A DNA stretch of 25,993 nucleotides from contig JAQGAU010000587.1 in assembly GCA_034698045.1 (NCBI GenBank), positions 1 to 25,993 of the forward strand, written 5' to 3'. The translations under genes were made by a program, and so were the position numbers. Numbering within the stretch: the first letter of the stretch is position 1; every line of letters begins with the position of its first letter. Below the pieces are notes generated by a model, which did no database searches, was not told where the DNA came from, and saw only the letters and a list, made by a program, of their open reading frames with translations. The DNA is from Paramacrobiotus richtersi (taxonomy: Eukaryota; Tardigrada; Eutardigrada; Parachela; Macrobiotidae). This document shows, piece by piece, positions 9,641 through 18,406 of the stretch.

Positions 9641-10789
9641 TGTTTGGGATGGTTTAATGTGACGAGTCCGGCTATAAGTCCAGTATTTAACTGTCGCTTG
9701 GCCGACTCGAAGACGGAGCAAAAACCAATATCGTGCTGCCTCGTGGTTAACGTTAATTTGTTCAACATTTAGCGAATGACCGTACATGACCTGGACATTC
9801 ACCGCCCTTTGGATAGTAAATGTGGGCGTGTCAGTTAAGATTTCGGCAGAAGACGGTGCCGGAAATTCTGCGGATAAGTTACCCTTGCCCCCTGTATGCT
9901 TTAGTTCAAGGTGCTTCTTCTTTTGTATGTTTCTTCTCAATATACGATAGTAAACAGTAGAACGTAACTCTCGGGGAAGTTGGTTTTGTTTTTTTCAGAC
10001 TAAAGTGATGTTTGAAGACTTCACTCTTTTCGGCGACACCGATCATGCGGCAGCTCTTAGCACCTTCAGCTAATCGCAAGACCCGACATGTTCGCAATCG
10101 GTTCACAACTTTTCCTGTAAAAGTGTTGATTATGCGCACAAGAAGCTACTTACTGTACAATCCACCTTGAGCAGTTCGGCTACTCCCGAACGAAACCTTA
10201 AAATAGCAGGCTTTACAGCACGTGGAGGCTCGAGCCGATATGTCTTCGACGGGATAGGAGTAATGGTTTCGTATCTAACTGCAGTTAGGCCAATTTGGTG
10301 CTGCGGTTTTGTCTTACGATTGTTAGTGTAGTTCGTACTGGGACACCATAAGTGATTTTTTTGTGGTCATTTACTATGCGTTGGTGCCGTATCCGCTTTC
10401 CGCCACAATTTTCAGGGTGTGCCGAGGTATGGTACATCTGGTATGTTAAGCAGCATTCGCTATAGTGTAGCAGCTACGGTTACCTTGACTATTCATGTCA
10501 TCCAGCCCGGGCTTTGCCCGAAAGTGTTTGACCAATCCGTCCATCCCTACAACTTTCTGCTAACAACGAAAACTGATTCAATCCCGTGCCGATCGATCGA
10601 ATCCCAGGCCTTTATGCAAAATCTTAGTTGTGCAGAACTTTAATTCTTATCGCATGCAGCAGGACAGCAGGTACAATAACAGTTTGGCTCTGCAACTACT
10701 TTTTCACCAAAATGTGAACTAATTCGCCCAGAAGCTTAAGATACGCCATGCTGGGTCCCCGTTTTTGTGGCCGTGGTAGTGCTGGTACG
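9641..10789. other. Region without a firm gene
   Basis: Several minus-strand frames of 77-103 codons lie between 9499 and 10139. They may continue the unrecognised coding unit described for 9041-9640, because the frame around 9499-9768 runs straight into it (HPKQDEHNYSPVKKN). I recognise no domain. From 10140 to 10789 there is one 74-codon plus-strand frame (10419-10643) with no motif, and nothing else supportable. Confidence 0.35.
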
Positions 10790-11258
10790 ATATACTTCAG
10801 CAGCAAAGGTCTTATAGCTGTATCTCAACAGGTGCAAAGTGCAAAATGAAAATAGGCAAGAGCGGAGCCCTGGAGGTACAGAGAGATTCGATTTACACGT
10901 TCTTCATCAGTCCATACGTGTGCATCGGTTAGGACTTCATATTAAGTTTTAAAATAAACAACCCTGTATCGTCTTTGCCAGTATGAGAGGATTTTGGGGG
11001 TTCAACAGGGTCCGACCGGGTTGGGGCTTTAGCGATTGAAATCTCAGTGGGCTGATCCAGGGTCCTAATGTCTTTGGTCAACAATATTATTATTGTTGAC
11101 CTGCGCTGCACCAAGCTTGGAACTCGGCCGCACGCGTAATATACGCCGTGCGAGATCCCGGTTTTGGTCGTGGTATTGGCGACGGTTGTGCGAGTACGAT
11201 GTTTTCCAGCTACAAACTTGTCACAAATCTCAGTAAGTGCAACTAAGGTAAAGGACAT
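10790..11258 (-). pseudogene. Ty3/Gypsy-like gag fragment, frameshifted
   Basis: On the minus strand from 11258 the frame runs 109 codons and includes IRTLDQPTEISIAKAPT, then DPVEPPKSSHTGKDDTGLFI and LKLNMKS before a stop. After a one-base shift the sense resumes as VLTDAHVWTDEERVN and RISLYLQGSALAYFHFA to about 10830. The family pattern is a proline-rich leader, then F-x-x-K-L-x-x-x-L-T-x-x-x-V-W-T-D-E-x-x-V-N, then L-x-G-x-A-L-x-W-Y. It is typical of the capsid-like part of Gypsy gag and is the longest of the four copies here. No zinc knuckle or protease can be read after it. A perfect 11-bp hairpin at 11076-11101 lies inside the coding part. One frameshift and loss of the 3' part make it non-functional. 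Confidence 0.6.
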
Positions 11259-11689
11259 TAAATATGAACCGATTGACCGTCATCGTTCTTTTGCGGCAAA
11301 CGTGCTATAAACAACTACGCAGCATTCGTACGTAACCCGTATGGACTAATTTACTCAGGCGACTGGGCCGTGCCGTTTAGCTGGACTCGTAAGCCAATAA
11401 GTCAATGCATTTGCGTGTGCCGCCGGTCTAGAGGAAGGACGTCTGACCCTCAGCTGACGTCTGATGAACTTCGTCGGTAAATACGACTAAAGGGCATGCG
11501 CACATTACAAGTACAAATATGAATGAGAAATGCATCGTTATCCTTAAGAATAGAAGAGGAATCGGAAAGAAAAAAGGTTTCGTTGAGCTCATTGAGGTCT
11601 CATTGAGCCGGCAGCTGGGACGGTTTCGTATATCCTTGTGCAAAATTTTAATCTCGTTTACTTAAGCTGAGCTGGTAACAAGAGCGGCT

Positions 11690-12030
11690 AAGAGGAAACA
11701 GCCGAATGACCAGGCAGAGGCTGGCCGGCGGGAAGCGCTAAGTGTAGCTGGGCGGCAGCGGCGCCTACCTGCAGTTTGTGGCCCTTTTTTTGCCATACTG
11801 TTCTGACACAAAAAATGGCAAATCCATTACTGGTCCGAGCTGGCCGTGGTCACCTACTAAGATAACTGACATCCAAGAGAAGAGGGTCACTACTGCTCTC
11901 AGGGCATGCATGTCGGCGCCGCTTATCCAATGCGGCAAACAGTCTTCGGCCAACCAATCCGCCATCATCTGTAAAGCGGTACTGGGAATTCTCGAACTCA
12001 TGCAGCAACTCTCCAAGTTTATCACCAGTT
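11690..12030 (-). pseudogene. PIF1-like DNA helicase fragment
   Basis: Read on the minus strand from about 12028, one frame gives GDKLGELLHEFENSQYRFTD then VGRRLFAALDKRRRHACPE. A shifted frame continues SVILVGDHGQLGPVMDLPFF, and a third gives QVGAAAAQLHLALP. In PIF1-family 5'-3' helicases the order is V-I-D-E-x-S-M-V (Walker B), R-L-R-Q, then V-I-x-V-G-D-x-x-Q-L-P-P-V (motif III), then L-x-x-x-x-R-Q; the fragment follows this order with decay. The Walker A part should lie at higher coordinates, but Gypsy integrase sequence is there instead, so the copy is truncated. Such helicases in animals are host PIF1, Helitron or virus-derived. The Helitron source is only a guess. At least two frameshifts. 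Confidence 0.6.
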
Positions 12031-12059
12031 AAGTCTTTCTGTGGCTTATCTCCGCCCTT

Positions 12060-13345
12060 TGGCGGGATATGAGATTAGGAGTGAATCGTTCGTCGGCACA
12101 CTAAAAAGGCGGCAACGCCAGGTCTCCCACCCTTCGAAGCACTGGCTGCTCGGTTTTTGATGGTAAGCCTCTGTCTATGGGAAAGAAGTTAACGTTCCTC
12201 TGTGCGAGAGAAACAAAGTAACCCCTGAACTCGAGACACGGTAGCGGTACAAGAAAATACTGAAAAAGGTAAGTGTGCGGACCAGTCCCGCTCTTCTTCC
12301 GCATATATTTTGGAAATGGACCGCGCTAATATTGTGTTGAAACGTTTTACTGTTCCCGCAAACTCTGGGTGCCAGCCGCTGGAATTAAGATGCTTAAAGT
12401 TCATTAACTTGAAACTTGATTTCGTTTATGAATTTAGGAAGTCAGCACCTGTATCGGTGCGCATAAATCTACGGAATCCGTATTTCAAAAATTCGCCTTT
12501 TAACAAGAATTGTGCAACTTCTTCCCCTGTATGTTTTGTGGTGGATCGTGAAATTGTAGATCCGGAAAAGTCGTCCACTGCATTAATTATATCCTTTTTT
12601 CTCTACTTGTCTATGACCAAGGGACCAACTCAATCAACACATCAAATTATAAATGGACGGGAAGGGAGTGGAATAGCCGGCATATTTCCCACTTTCTTAG
12701 CGAATAGTGGGTTGCTGATTTGGCATAGCACGCAAGAAGCTGCGAATATTCATACATACTAAGCCATATATGGCCAACTGAATCTCTTTGTAATGATCTC
12801 CAGTGTTATTGTAGACCCTAAATGGGAAGAACTGACTCATGCACTGACGAACAGACGTCCGAAAGCATACTTTGAGGTAATACTAAAAGATCTTTTTGAC
12901 GTCCATCCAAGTCAGACTAGAAATATAAGTTTCCGTGGCCGTGGTAATGATTGCTAGAAATTCTGTTAGGAACATTGATAGCATGATATCCTTCAAGGTG
13001 ATCTATTATTTGACGTAAACAAATATCGTCAACCTGTTCTGTGCGTAAATCAATTCTCTCAAAAGGCGGTGGAATTTTTCATACCACATATGGAAATTTA
13101 ACTGGTTATTCGAATGGTTCCGGCCCAGGGTAAACAGCGCTGCGTGACAATGCGTCCGCATCCATCATAACAATGCTTGATCGAACATTCGATACATCCG
13201 CATCACAGTCGCGGATGCGATGCTGCTGCAGATAATACAGGCAGCATGGATAGTCCGGATACGGGACGGCATAGAAAGCTGCCGAACGCACGACGCTATT
13301 TCTACATTTCACAACATACGGCTTCTCAGAAAACGTTACATAATA
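12060..13345 (-). pseudogene. Ty3/Gypsy RNase H end, integrase zinc region and catalytic core
   Basis: Reading down the minus strand: YLQQHRIRDCD and DADALSRSAV (13230-13106) form the end of RNase H. Next come DLRTEQVDDICLRQIIDHLEG and LLVLPQSMLSDVCSSVHE (the H2C2 approach), then KVGNMPAIPLPSRPF and VD-stop-VGPL. The integrase core follows (IINAVDDFSGSTISRSTTKH, EEVAQFLL, RTDTGADFLNS, SGWHPEF, TVKRFN), then DWSAHLPFSVF. The first catalytic Asp is codon 12633-12635 and the second is 12453-12455. The third position, exactly 35 residues on, is AAA (Lys) at 12345-12347 instead of Glu. In-frame stops and frameshifts also break it. This enzyme would insert element cDNA into host DNA; this copy cannot. 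No LTRs were found. Confidence 0.85.
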
Positions 13346-13627
13346 ACACGAAACTTATATGCGTGTTAACCATACAGAATTTGCTTGCCTATACTGTAGT
13401 ACGGTATGTAAGAAACGCCTGATCAATAAACTTGGCATGCCCTGGAGGTTTGAGCCCAGAGGGCGGTTGTTTACATATAGTTTAGTATTATAGCGTCCTA
13501 TAGCTATAGGGTACAGTATATACGGCCAGTGCAAGGCTACTAAGCGGTACATACTGAGGCAAGCAATTACGTTAGAAATTGCCCAGACATTATCGTGGTG
13601 TACGAATTGGTCTATGATTTTGGCTGA
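13346..13627. other. Junction region without a recognisable gene
   Basis: The minus-strand frame here may hold the start of the RNase H piece (FSEKPYVVK near 13330), but going upstream the similarity fades and no RT motif is seen. Nothing else is supportable. Confidence 0.3.
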
Positions 13628-14121
13628 ACGGGGTATTTCAAGGAGGACTTGGATGAGGAGAGCAACGACGACAATGAAATAGATATCGTTACCGAAGATG
13701 GCGATAGTGGTATCGGTAGCGGTGTGGATGACGGGGAAGATAGCGACAGTGACGAAGGCAGCAGAACATGGGCTCAATGATTCTCCCAGCTTTTCTTCAA
13801 TAATAAACAGTTTTTTCGTACAGGATGGGACGAACAGGATTTCCAGCCGAACCTGCACGGGCTGAACGCCCTGGTGGATGACGTTCTCGCCGAGATGAAC
13901 GCCGCGCAATACGGAGTGGATCTGGACCGCTCGTTCGACTCTATCGATGAATTGATCGAGGAAGTGCAAGCGGCGTTAGATGTGCGGATGCGGTGAATAC
14001 GGCGAATGCGGCGGCTGTGCATGCGGCGGTGAATGCGGCGGCGGCTCTGGCGAACGTGGTGGGTGTGGACGACTTGGGGTTTTTTTTGGGGTATTTGACG
14101 GGTGTGTTCCCCATCTTTTGA
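13628..14121 (+). pseudogene. Unrecognised acidic and alanine-rich coding-like sequence, broken
   Basis: Frame 2 is open from 13628 to TGA at 13778 and reads as a highly acidic stretch (KEDLDEESNDDNEIDIVTED, then GVDDGEDSDSDEGS). Past that stop the same frame continues with GWDEQDFQPNLHGLNALVDD, VLAEMNAAQYGVDLDRSFDS and IDELIEEVQAALDV, to TGA at 13994. A one-base shift near 13982 then gives ADAVNTANAAAVHAAVNAAA, NVVGVDDLGFFLGYLTG and a stop at 14119-14121. Helix-forming runs, many G/C-ending codons and sense restored by one shift all suggest real coding ancestry. It could be a structural protein of a mobile element or a host exon; I do not recognise it. The cysteine/glycine-rich and arginine/serine-rich readings of the same bases are shadow frames. 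Confidence 0.4.
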
Positions 14122-14441
14122 TCCACACGCTACTACTCGTGATGCTTTTTCGGTTGGCACCCGAGCTGGATCTAGGATACGTGACGGTAACACATGAGAA
14201 AAGGTGCGGGACTCAGACAACGGTCGCAGTGTCTATGGCATATCACGGGCTCTTGCAACGGAAAAACACATCGACTCAGCACGGAAATGCAACGACCTTT
14301 TACAATGCTCTGTCTGTCTGAGCACCCGACATTTATTGCGTCTTTAAGTACCTACAAGATAAGTATTTTTATACTGTTATCGTTGTTGGAAAAGCGCACA
14401 CACCAATATAAGAAAGTAAATCCAGATTGCTGCGAATTCTA
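14122..14441. other. Spacer without a recognisable gene
   Basis: Short plus-strand frames only (one of 89 codons, 14194-14463), no motif. Nothing supportable. Confidence 0.35.
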
Positions 14442-15070
14442 TCACGTCACTGGCATTCTATAAAGCAAAGACCCCACAACGAAGTGCGCAGTTTGATCTA
14501 CATCCGCAGTTGCTGCCGGTAGTTTTAAACGCTCATTGTGAAGTGCTAGTGTATTACTGAACACTTGTTCACTACTGTGAATTTTCGGTATCATTCTGGG
14601 AACTGAGCAGCTATTATCGCTTTGTCGGAGCAATTCCAGAATCAAACACTTATTGAAAACAATCAATTGCCAGGGAAGAGACCAGTATGTTTCACGTCTG
14701 CAAAAAATTGCTAACCGGAAGCTCGCATTTGGCTCACGGCCATACAAGAGCGACGGGGCTTCTCACAACCTACATGGTAAGGTGGTCTGGGGCGCTTTAG
14801 GTGCTAAGGCAGTCAACCCAGTTGGTAAAGCATATTGGTTACCTTGGAAGGATATGACGAATGGTTGCTGGAAATTGTTACCTATATTATAAAAAAGGTC
14901 TTATGCAGTATATGGTTGGAGGAAGCGGACAGAGTCAAGCATCGAAGGCCAGTAGTAACGGTCCTGGATATTCGAGAACTTCTTTTTGATGCTTAAGTCT
15001 TCCTTGTCAGCAAGGCGTTCTTAAGGATTTCGCCTTGTAGGCTTTAAGGAATCACAACAAATCTTCTTTC
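14442..15070 (-). pseudogene. Second Ty3/Gypsy integrase, catalytic core deleted
   Basis: On the minus strand, 15068-15005 gives RRFVVIP-stop-SLQGEILKNA, and 14995-14930 gives IKKKFSNIQDRYYWPSMLDS. The latter is the H2C2 zinc-binding region pattern G-H-x-G-x-x-K-T-x-x-x-I-x-x-R-Y-Y-W-P-x-M. Within about 100 bp the reading has jumped to TNWVDCLST (14830-14800), PQTTLP, EAPSLLYGREPN (14760-14730), and finally RLKLPAATADVDQTAHFVVG with LLYRMPV before a stop at 14442. These are the late integrase and C-terminal blocks. The DDE core that should lie between needs roughly 500 bp, so about 400 bp has been lost. Stops and frameshifts also occur. It is a different copy from the one at 12.06-13.35 kb. 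Confidence 0.65.
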
Positions 15071-15074
15071 CTGG

Positions 15075-15549
15075 TCGTCGGCGAACGTTAGGCGGTAAAG
15101 TTACTTGTTAATTACTACTAAGCGCACTTCCCTGTAGCGGAATCTGTTCATCACTTGCAGGATAGTGATGATTTTCCGGCTAAAAGGTTTTTTTTGCTGT
15201 TCCTATTGTAATGTCGTTATTGTCGGTGAGAGTGCGACCCGATCAAAACGTAACAAGATCGTAACCGGCAATGCATGCATCACAAGCCGCAAAATGGTTA
15301 CTGCAGACAGAGTTCTTCTGACGTAAGTTTTTTTCGACGTACAATCTCAAACGAAAACATGATTTGTTCAGCTTCTTCTGAAAACCTTTGGTAGTCCTCA
15401 GTGGCTCCGCTTTCTCGTAAGTCCTCGTCGACTCATAGTTCTCTACTGCGACTGCTTTTCAACCAACGGATCATGCAATGTAAGGTGAGCTAGATTTCTC
15501 AAAACTTTTTTCAAAATTAACGATACCAACAACATATCTAAAAAGGATA
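15075..15549. other. Region without a recognisable gene
   Basis: Minus-strand sequence here would be upstream pol of the integrase fragment, but I can read no RT or RNase H motif. No other structure was found. Confidence 0.3.
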
Positions 15550-16310
15550 CCGGCATCGCCGCATACATGTTTCGAAAGGTGGTATGTGGTATTTGGCATG
15601 TAAATCTCGCTAGTGATTTAGCAAACCAGCCGCTCCTGATCCAACAAAGATTGACATGAAACTAACCCTCACAAAAGCCCGCGATCAGTTCGCCCTTATG
15701 GCCGAAGCTGGTGCCGACGTCATAATACAAATCGTGAATGCTATGTGGAAGTTAAAGAACTTAAGCTTGACCCTGAGTTTCTACTGGACACGAGATGCTT
15801 CTACAAAAGCGAAATCCACTAATTCCGTTCGTCGAATCTGGAGTTCTTGTGCTGATGATTCTACAAGGGAGTTCCCTGTTGTCGCGGGATGACATATGCC
15901 GACGGGTTATTCAAAATATCATCGTATTTTCTGGATTCGAGAACCAATTCTGGAACTGTACCCTAAATCCATATAAGCTTTCTCATCTCAACATAAGTCA
16001 GATGCGTAAACTATGAACCTTTCCTCAGCAAGACATTACAACTAACAGCTGGAAATTATCGAGATGGCCACATGAGCATTCTCGAAACAAATGGCATGCT
16101 GTTTAAGAAATCAAGCTTTACTTGCGACACCCTAGACTGGCCACTAGGCTATGGATTGTTTGGGTTTAACCTCGAACCGGATTTAGGTGACGGTTCCTGC
16201 GCAAACCCTGCGAAAAGGGGGTTTTTGGGCTAACCTTTAACTTTGCAGTACTAACAACTGAAACATCTATTCTGATCTATTATAACCGCAGCGGTTTTAT
16301 GGAGATTGAT
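15550..16310 (+). pseudogene. Polinton/Maverick major capsid protein, C-terminal half, frameshifted
   Basis: Pieces in order on the plus strand: WHVNLASDLANQPLL (15594-15640); MKLTLTKARDQFALMAEAGA then VNAMWKLKNLSL (15656-15775); a shift to RNPLIPFVESGVLVL, LLSRDDICRRVIQNI, FSGF and LNPYKLSHLNI (15800-16005); a shift to LSKTLQLTAGNYRDGHMSIL, DWPLGYGLFGFNLEPDLGDG and ANPAKRGFLG (16025-16230); and a shift to LTFNFAVLTTETSILIYYNR and FMEID, ending at 16310. This order matches the double jelly-roll capsid proteins of Polintons and adintoviruses, often annotated as F54H12.2-like: D-L-x-x-Q-x-x-L-L, x-R-x-x-D-x-F-x-L-M, N-P-x-x-F-x-H, G-Y-x-L-F-x-F-D-L-x-P-D-L-x-D-G, x-I-E-I-D. At least three frameshifts make it a relic of a virus-like element. 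No polB, ATPase or protease was found beside it. Confidence 0.75.
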
Positions 16311-16337
16311 TCCTGGCGGGTTCGATGGAAGATACGA

Positions 16338-16990
16338 AATGCTTTTTGTTCAGCCAGATCTTTGCCGGTTTCGTGTAAAAAATGAATTCTGCCAGTCGGT
16401 TCGACTCTCGCTGGTTTAGCATTTCCGTGATTAGAAATGACATCTCTTGCGGAACATTCGATGTAAGATACTGGGTGCACAGGTGCGGTAACCAGCCGGG
16501 TCCATCTTCTATAAGCCGGCTAGTTTCAAGGGACGTTAAATTTGCTTGCTGGCCATATGCACCGTTAGCATTCTCGAGCAACATGCCGCTTTTTGCAACA
16601 TTACCTTTGACGCCATCTGGACAATTTCAGGCTGTAAGATACAACGGTTTGCTAGATACAGGCTCAACGCTAACGTACGTAACGGTAGTTGTTGCAGCAT
16701 TAACGACACTATGGTTTTTAGTGACATTCTTATTCAAAATGCTACATTGCATGTAGAGCGTTACACCTGATAAGTTTAGGTAGTACTCCGTTGACGGTAT
16801 AAGAAACTCTACTACTTCTGAACTGTTAACTGCAGGATTCCAACTGCTAGAATTTTTATTCTGCGGCTTGATTCGGTTAGGAATCCTTTGATAAGGAACA
16901 AAAAAGTTGTCAAATGTGTAATGCCTTTCTTCTGGAATCAACAACGCGCGTGTCCGTACATCACGGACCTGCAAGCGGCAGGCTGGCTGC
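16338..16990 (-). pseudogene. Polinton/Maverick major capsid protein, N-terminal half, inverted
   Basis: On the minus strand from about 16990 the frame gives NPAVNSSEVVEFLIPSTEYY followed by LNLSGVTLYMQCSIL and VNAATTT. Then come SVEPVSSKPLYL, a stop at 16627, and further decayed pieces to ARVEPTGRIHFLHETGKDLA and EQKAF near 16338. P-I-E-F-x-I-P-x-S-x-x-Y-Y-x-D-L-x-x-x-x-L-Y-V-x-x-x-I is the start of the same capsid family as the plus-strand half. G-R-I-H-x-D-L-x-x-Q is its middle. The copy therefore stops near the point in the protein where the plus-strand half begins; about 20 residues are shared. At least two frameshifts and one stop. A virus-derived relic that cannot make a capsid. Only 27 bases separate the two convergent halves. 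Confidence 0.65.
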
Positions 16991-17189
16991 TTAAAGGTTT
17001 TTTTATTTGGCCATTCGTTTCTCTTGAACGGTTTCATCAACCGTGCCAGGAGGTTTATTATCATAATATTAAATTATAGTTAGGTGAAGCGTCAGCCGAC
17101 ATCAGGAAAAATGAAAGATTTGTCTTACAAGTTGCATTCGAACTGATACCTTAGGTTACATATGCAGATCTGGTAAAAAACTTCACACA

Positions 17190-17380
17190 TTTCTTTTTCA
17201 AACAATTGGAAAGCTCTGCCCTTTTGGTAATATGATAGAGAGCAATGTGCCCTACATTGTCTTCGGCATTAAGCAGGGATATGCTATCCAGACTCTTGTT
17301 CGATTCAATCCGTCTTAACTTATCTTTAAACCACAGGACCTTTTTAGCAAATTTTTGTTAGCTCTTCGCGAGTTGTTATA
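17190..17380 (-). repeat. Dispersed repeat copy, uninterrupted (empty site)
   Basis: This is the continuous counterpart of 9041-9167 plus 9559-9640. The sequence CAATCCGTCTTAACTTATC at about 17306-17324 spans the point where the other copy carries the 391-bp palindrome. On the minus strand it reads KKVLWFKDKLRRIESNKSLD, then SISLLNAEDNVGHIALYHIT, KRAELSNCLKKKCVKFF and a stop, better preserved than the other copy. I do not recognise the protein with confidence; a BEL/Pao pol linker is a weak possibility. Confidence 0.65.
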
Positions 17381-17519
17381 TTCGTCCAAGTCAGGAGCTT
17401 ACGCGAAAACAGTTTATATAACGCTTTTACAACGTACCCAATTGACGTGGATTCGCCATGAACCTTACCGCATCAAAAGTGTGCGTCGGCTGTTAACTAC
17501 GCAATCGAAAAAGTTGTTG

Positions 17520-17714
17520 TTGTGGGGTCAAGTACGGGAAACCATCGTGATTGGGATTCTTAAATTCCATCTTTATTTGGTGCAAAATGCATCAAGAAAC
17601 GTGACCACCGGAGCATCCCCGCTCGAATTAATATACGGACGAACACCCTTTTTCGATCGGTTAAAATTACAGTACCACGGAAACCCTGTACGGTCATTGT
17701 ACATTGGACGGTAA
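17520..17714 (+). pseudogene. Retroelement integrase, late core fragment
   Basis: On the plus strand the frame ends with ILKFHLYLVQNASRNVTTGA, SPLELIYGRTPFF and a stop after SLYIGR at 17712-17714. The block x-N-x-x-x-x-x-T-T-G-x-S-P-x-E-L-x-Y-G-R-x-P is diagnostic of Gypsy-type integrases just after the catalytic glutamate. The 55 or so codons before it (17355-17520) are open but do not show the core aspartates. The opposite strand immediately to the right is a Gypsy RNase H, so this fragment belongs to another copy, inverted with respect to it. Confidence 0.6.
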
Positions 17715-18240
17715 TCAGACATGGCCAACAAGGAGCAACTTTCGTCTGCCTTCTTTCCTGTCAGACAACTGATGTTGAACATTTCATTTTGTGTTAACAA
17801 TCTCAGCGAGTGAGCCCTGCGAAAAGCTGCGTATGGTGTGCACCTTACTGTTTCCCTTGCAATATTGCAGTGTGGCCATTGGTGCATGAGTTGTGTGCTT
17901 TATGTAGCAGGAAGTTGAGTCCGTAGTCTGGATCGGTACTGTGCCTTAATACTGGTGAGCAGTGCGGATTTTCGAAACGGATAACAGTGTCCTGATGTAG
18001 TGACCCGCGGTGTCGGTCAATCGCAATTTGTAACTTCCCCAGCAATAAGTAGCTTCGAACAGTGGTCCTGTTATCAGTTTGAAAGAAAGTCTGAACCTTT
18101 CTGGTAGAACCCTGAAACAATGGCAGGGTTTGCGTTAATCTTCGTTCTTGATCTGAAATAACGATTGGCTGGCGAAGTGGCTTTCCAGCTGTAGTTGGAC
18201 TGTGTAGTTCGAACCGCTGCAGATCCGCAACGCTCATGGT
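17715..18240 (-). pseudogene. Ty3/Gypsy reverse-transcriptase thumb and RNase H fragment
   Basis: On the minus strand from 18237: STRKVQTFFQTDNRTTVRSY with LLLGKL fits the RT thumb block R-E-V-x-S-F-L-G-L-x-N-Y-Y-R-R-F-V-x-x-Y-x-x-L-x-x-P-L. Next, CSPVLRHSTDPDYGLNFLLH fits the start of RNase H (P-V-L-x-x, then T-D-A-S-D-Y-G-L-G-A-V-L). After a frame change, FRRAHSLRLLTQNEMFNIS fits F-A-S-R-x-L-x-x-x-E-x-N-Y-S. The first RNase H aspartate appears kept (STD), while the next one or two residues are altered. The polymerase active site should lie upstream near 18.3 kb but is not legible. Frameshifts and a stop; non-functional. The minus-strand frame 18407-18697 may be the upstream part of the same copy. 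Confidence 0.65.
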
Positions 18241-18406
18241 TACAAAATTGTAGGCGTACCAAACTGCTCAGCCATTGCCCACAGTTCTTGTCGCTTGGTC
18301 CACCAAAATTGCGGCGTGCCCCTGATGGTCGGCTCAAAGTGCATACATACGCATTACCTGCAACCAGAATCTCTAAATCATGCCTGCCAAAGCTTTTGAG
18401 TTGGTG

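Noticed and set aside
12310-12762. 150-codon plus-strand open frame, the longest ATG-started plus frame in the window
   Set aside because: It is antisense to the Gypsy integrase core; the minus strand carries the D-D-35 spacing and flanking motifs, so this frame is a shadow.
13355-13969. 204-codon minus-strand open frame, longest in the window
   Set aside because: No motif, and its left part overlaps the better plus-strand acidic/helical reading; likely a by-product of codon bias on the other strand.
13982-13996. Programmed -1 frameshift linking the two coding-like parts
   Set aside because: No slippery heptamer or downstream pseudoknot is evident at the shift; a simple one-base deletion in a decaying sequence is more likely, and another stop lies upstream.
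13774-14220. Arginine/serine-rich minus-strand frame
   Set aside because: Complement of the alanine-rich plus-strand coding-like sequence; composition artefact.
13980-14321. Cysteine/glycine-rich plus-strand frame resembling a keratin- or metallothionein-like protein
   Set aside because: It is the shifted reading of GCG/GCC-rich alanine codons; the adjacent frame continues the helical protein and ends sensibly at 14119-14121.
16390-16412. GGTTCGACTCTCGC, a B-box-like sequence suggesting a tRNA
   Set aside because: No A box or cloverleaf; the bases are explained as minus-strand capsid codons (ARVEPTG).
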